From Vanilla planifolia (lineage: Eukaryota; Streptophyta; Magnoliopsida; Asparagales; Orchidaceae): a DNA stretch of 64,000 bases. Positions within the stretch are counted from its first letter, which is position 1; each line of letters starts with the position of its first letter. The notes beneath the pieces were generated by a model. The model worked only from the letters and a program-made list of their open reading frames with translations, was not told the DNA's origin and searched no databases. The position numbers were made by a program, and so were the translations under genes. Positions 63,396-64,000 of this stretch are shown piece by piece. The DNA lies in assembly GCA_023846275.1 (NCBI GenBank), contig CM043878.1, positions 8,735,501 through 8,799,500 on the forward strand, given 5' to 3'.

Positions 63396-63928
63396 TTATG
63401 TGCTTGGTTGGATGCCGGCTAGAGGACAGTCATTGATGATTGGATCCAGAGGATAATGCGTCAAAGGGAATTGGGCCCGGTAATAAGCACAATATAAGAA
63501 ACTTGCATTTCTTTATGACTTTCATTTGACATTATCTTATATGTATGTATGACATTCATCTTTACTGTTAATGGTATTTGTTATGCCTTTTATTTTCTTG
63601 GTTAAATATGTGGATTTATCTACTGAGATTTATAAAATCTCATTTAGTGCTTACATCACAGGTCATGAAACCACTACACCGAGAACTGGGAATGATGCTG
63701 TTACAGGAGAGGCCTTTCCAAGAGATGTGTGAGAGGGAAAATTTTAGTGTGATTAAATGTTTAAAAACATGTCTTTATATATATACTTTGGATTTTGAAT
63801 TAGTGTTTGTCTTACCGTCGGGTCCCCACCTTTGGTTTGTTTATTTGTCCTCACTTAAATGCTGTATTTGGCGACTCTGATGATAACTTTGTGACATAAT
63901 GGTATTAGATGTCGGTGGGGGCTTGACA

Positions 63929-64000
63929 AGGTGGTATCAGAGCCTTTGGTTTAGAAATAGGTGAGAAATGTGAGTGAGGACACCAGCACATCATATACAT
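63929..64000 (+). mobile_element. Start of a third internal region
   Basis: Primer-binding site TGGTATCAGAGC at 63932-63943, then the same leader sequence as after LTRs 1 and 2, cut by the window end. The array therefore holds more than two units. Confidence 0.92.

Larger units (their letters stand above)
61734..63928 (+). repeat. Chromovirus LTR 3 (2,195 bp)
   Basis: Differs from LTRs 1 and 2 by loss of one 21-bp minisatellite unit and at least four single-base changes: near 62586 (GCAGGCGG for GCGGGCGG), 63450 (CCAGAGG for CCAGCGG), 63499 (AAGAAACT for AAGGAACT) and 63711 (GAGGCC for GAGCCC). Followed by another primer-binding site. Confidence 0.95.
51522..64000 (+). mobile_element. Head-to-tail array of a degraded Ty3/gypsy chromovirus (Tekay/Del-like)
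   Basis: Order is LTR (51522-53737), internal (53738-56627), LTR (56628-58843), internal (58844-61733), LTR (61734-63928), then the first 72 bases of a third internal region. The period is 5,106 bp (5,085 for the third unit because of a 21-bp loss). Each LTR begins TGTAACAGCC and ends GGGGCTTGACA and is followed by the same primer-binding site. The internal region is only 2,890 bp. An intact element of this clade would carry a full gag and a pol with protease, reverse transcriptase, RNase H, integrase and chromodomain. The right end lies outside the window. Confidence 0.93.

Overview
The window looks like nuclear heterochromatin of a flowering plant. The evidence is a plant-type LINE, Ty3/gypsy chromovirus LTR retrotransposons primed by initiator-tRNA-Met, solo LTRs with plant TATA boxes, and a fragment of a plant ABCG half-transporter gene with short introns. 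The species cannot be named from sequence alone. I see no intact host gene, rRNA, tRNA or CRISPR array.

Layout. (1) 1-3661: 3' part of a LINE with two in-frame stops and a poly-A tail. (2) 3662-3838: short unique flank. (3) 3839-46983: a ~43 kb array of a degenerate 5-bp satellite. Its sequence classes (GTAGA, GTAGG, GGCTA and GGTTC/GGTTT) are partly sorted into blocks. Three related AT-rich non-coding segments (8468-11955, 20031-21389, 31836-34969) lie in it in the same orientation. Each follows a cluster of GGTTC-type blocks and precedes similar GTAGA satellite. Three solo LTRs interrupt the array: 21889-23241, 27804-29616 and 42486-44489, each with a perfect 5-bp target duplication. (4) 46984-~47961: an ABCG transporter fragment on the minus strand, cut off at the satellite edge. 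(5) ~47962-51521: AT-rich intergenic DNA. (6) 51522-64000: a head-to-tail array of a degraded chromovirus, LTR-internal-LTR-internal-LTR-internal(start), with a 5,106-bp period.

How the parts relate. The satellite appears to have grown at several scales: 5-bp monomers, ~0.8-1.1 kb modules marked by a recurrent landmark, a repeated order of 'GGTTC blocks, AT-rich segment, GTAGA satellite', and a ~2.4 kb segment duplicated at the two edges of the array ~40.6 kb apart. The minus-strand solo LTR at 42486-44489 belongs to the same family as the tandem chromovirus at 51522-64000. The chromovirus has lost its protease active-site region and integrase and carries many stops, yet its copies are nearly identical, so copying was recent and at the DNA level or in trans. 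Its LTR carries a 21-bp GC-rich minisatellite and three tandem hairpin modules whose stems are kept by paired changes.

The many long minus-strand open frames in the satellite (Leu-Tyr-Ser-Thr-Leu repeats) are by-products of a 5-bp unit without stops and are not annotated as genes.
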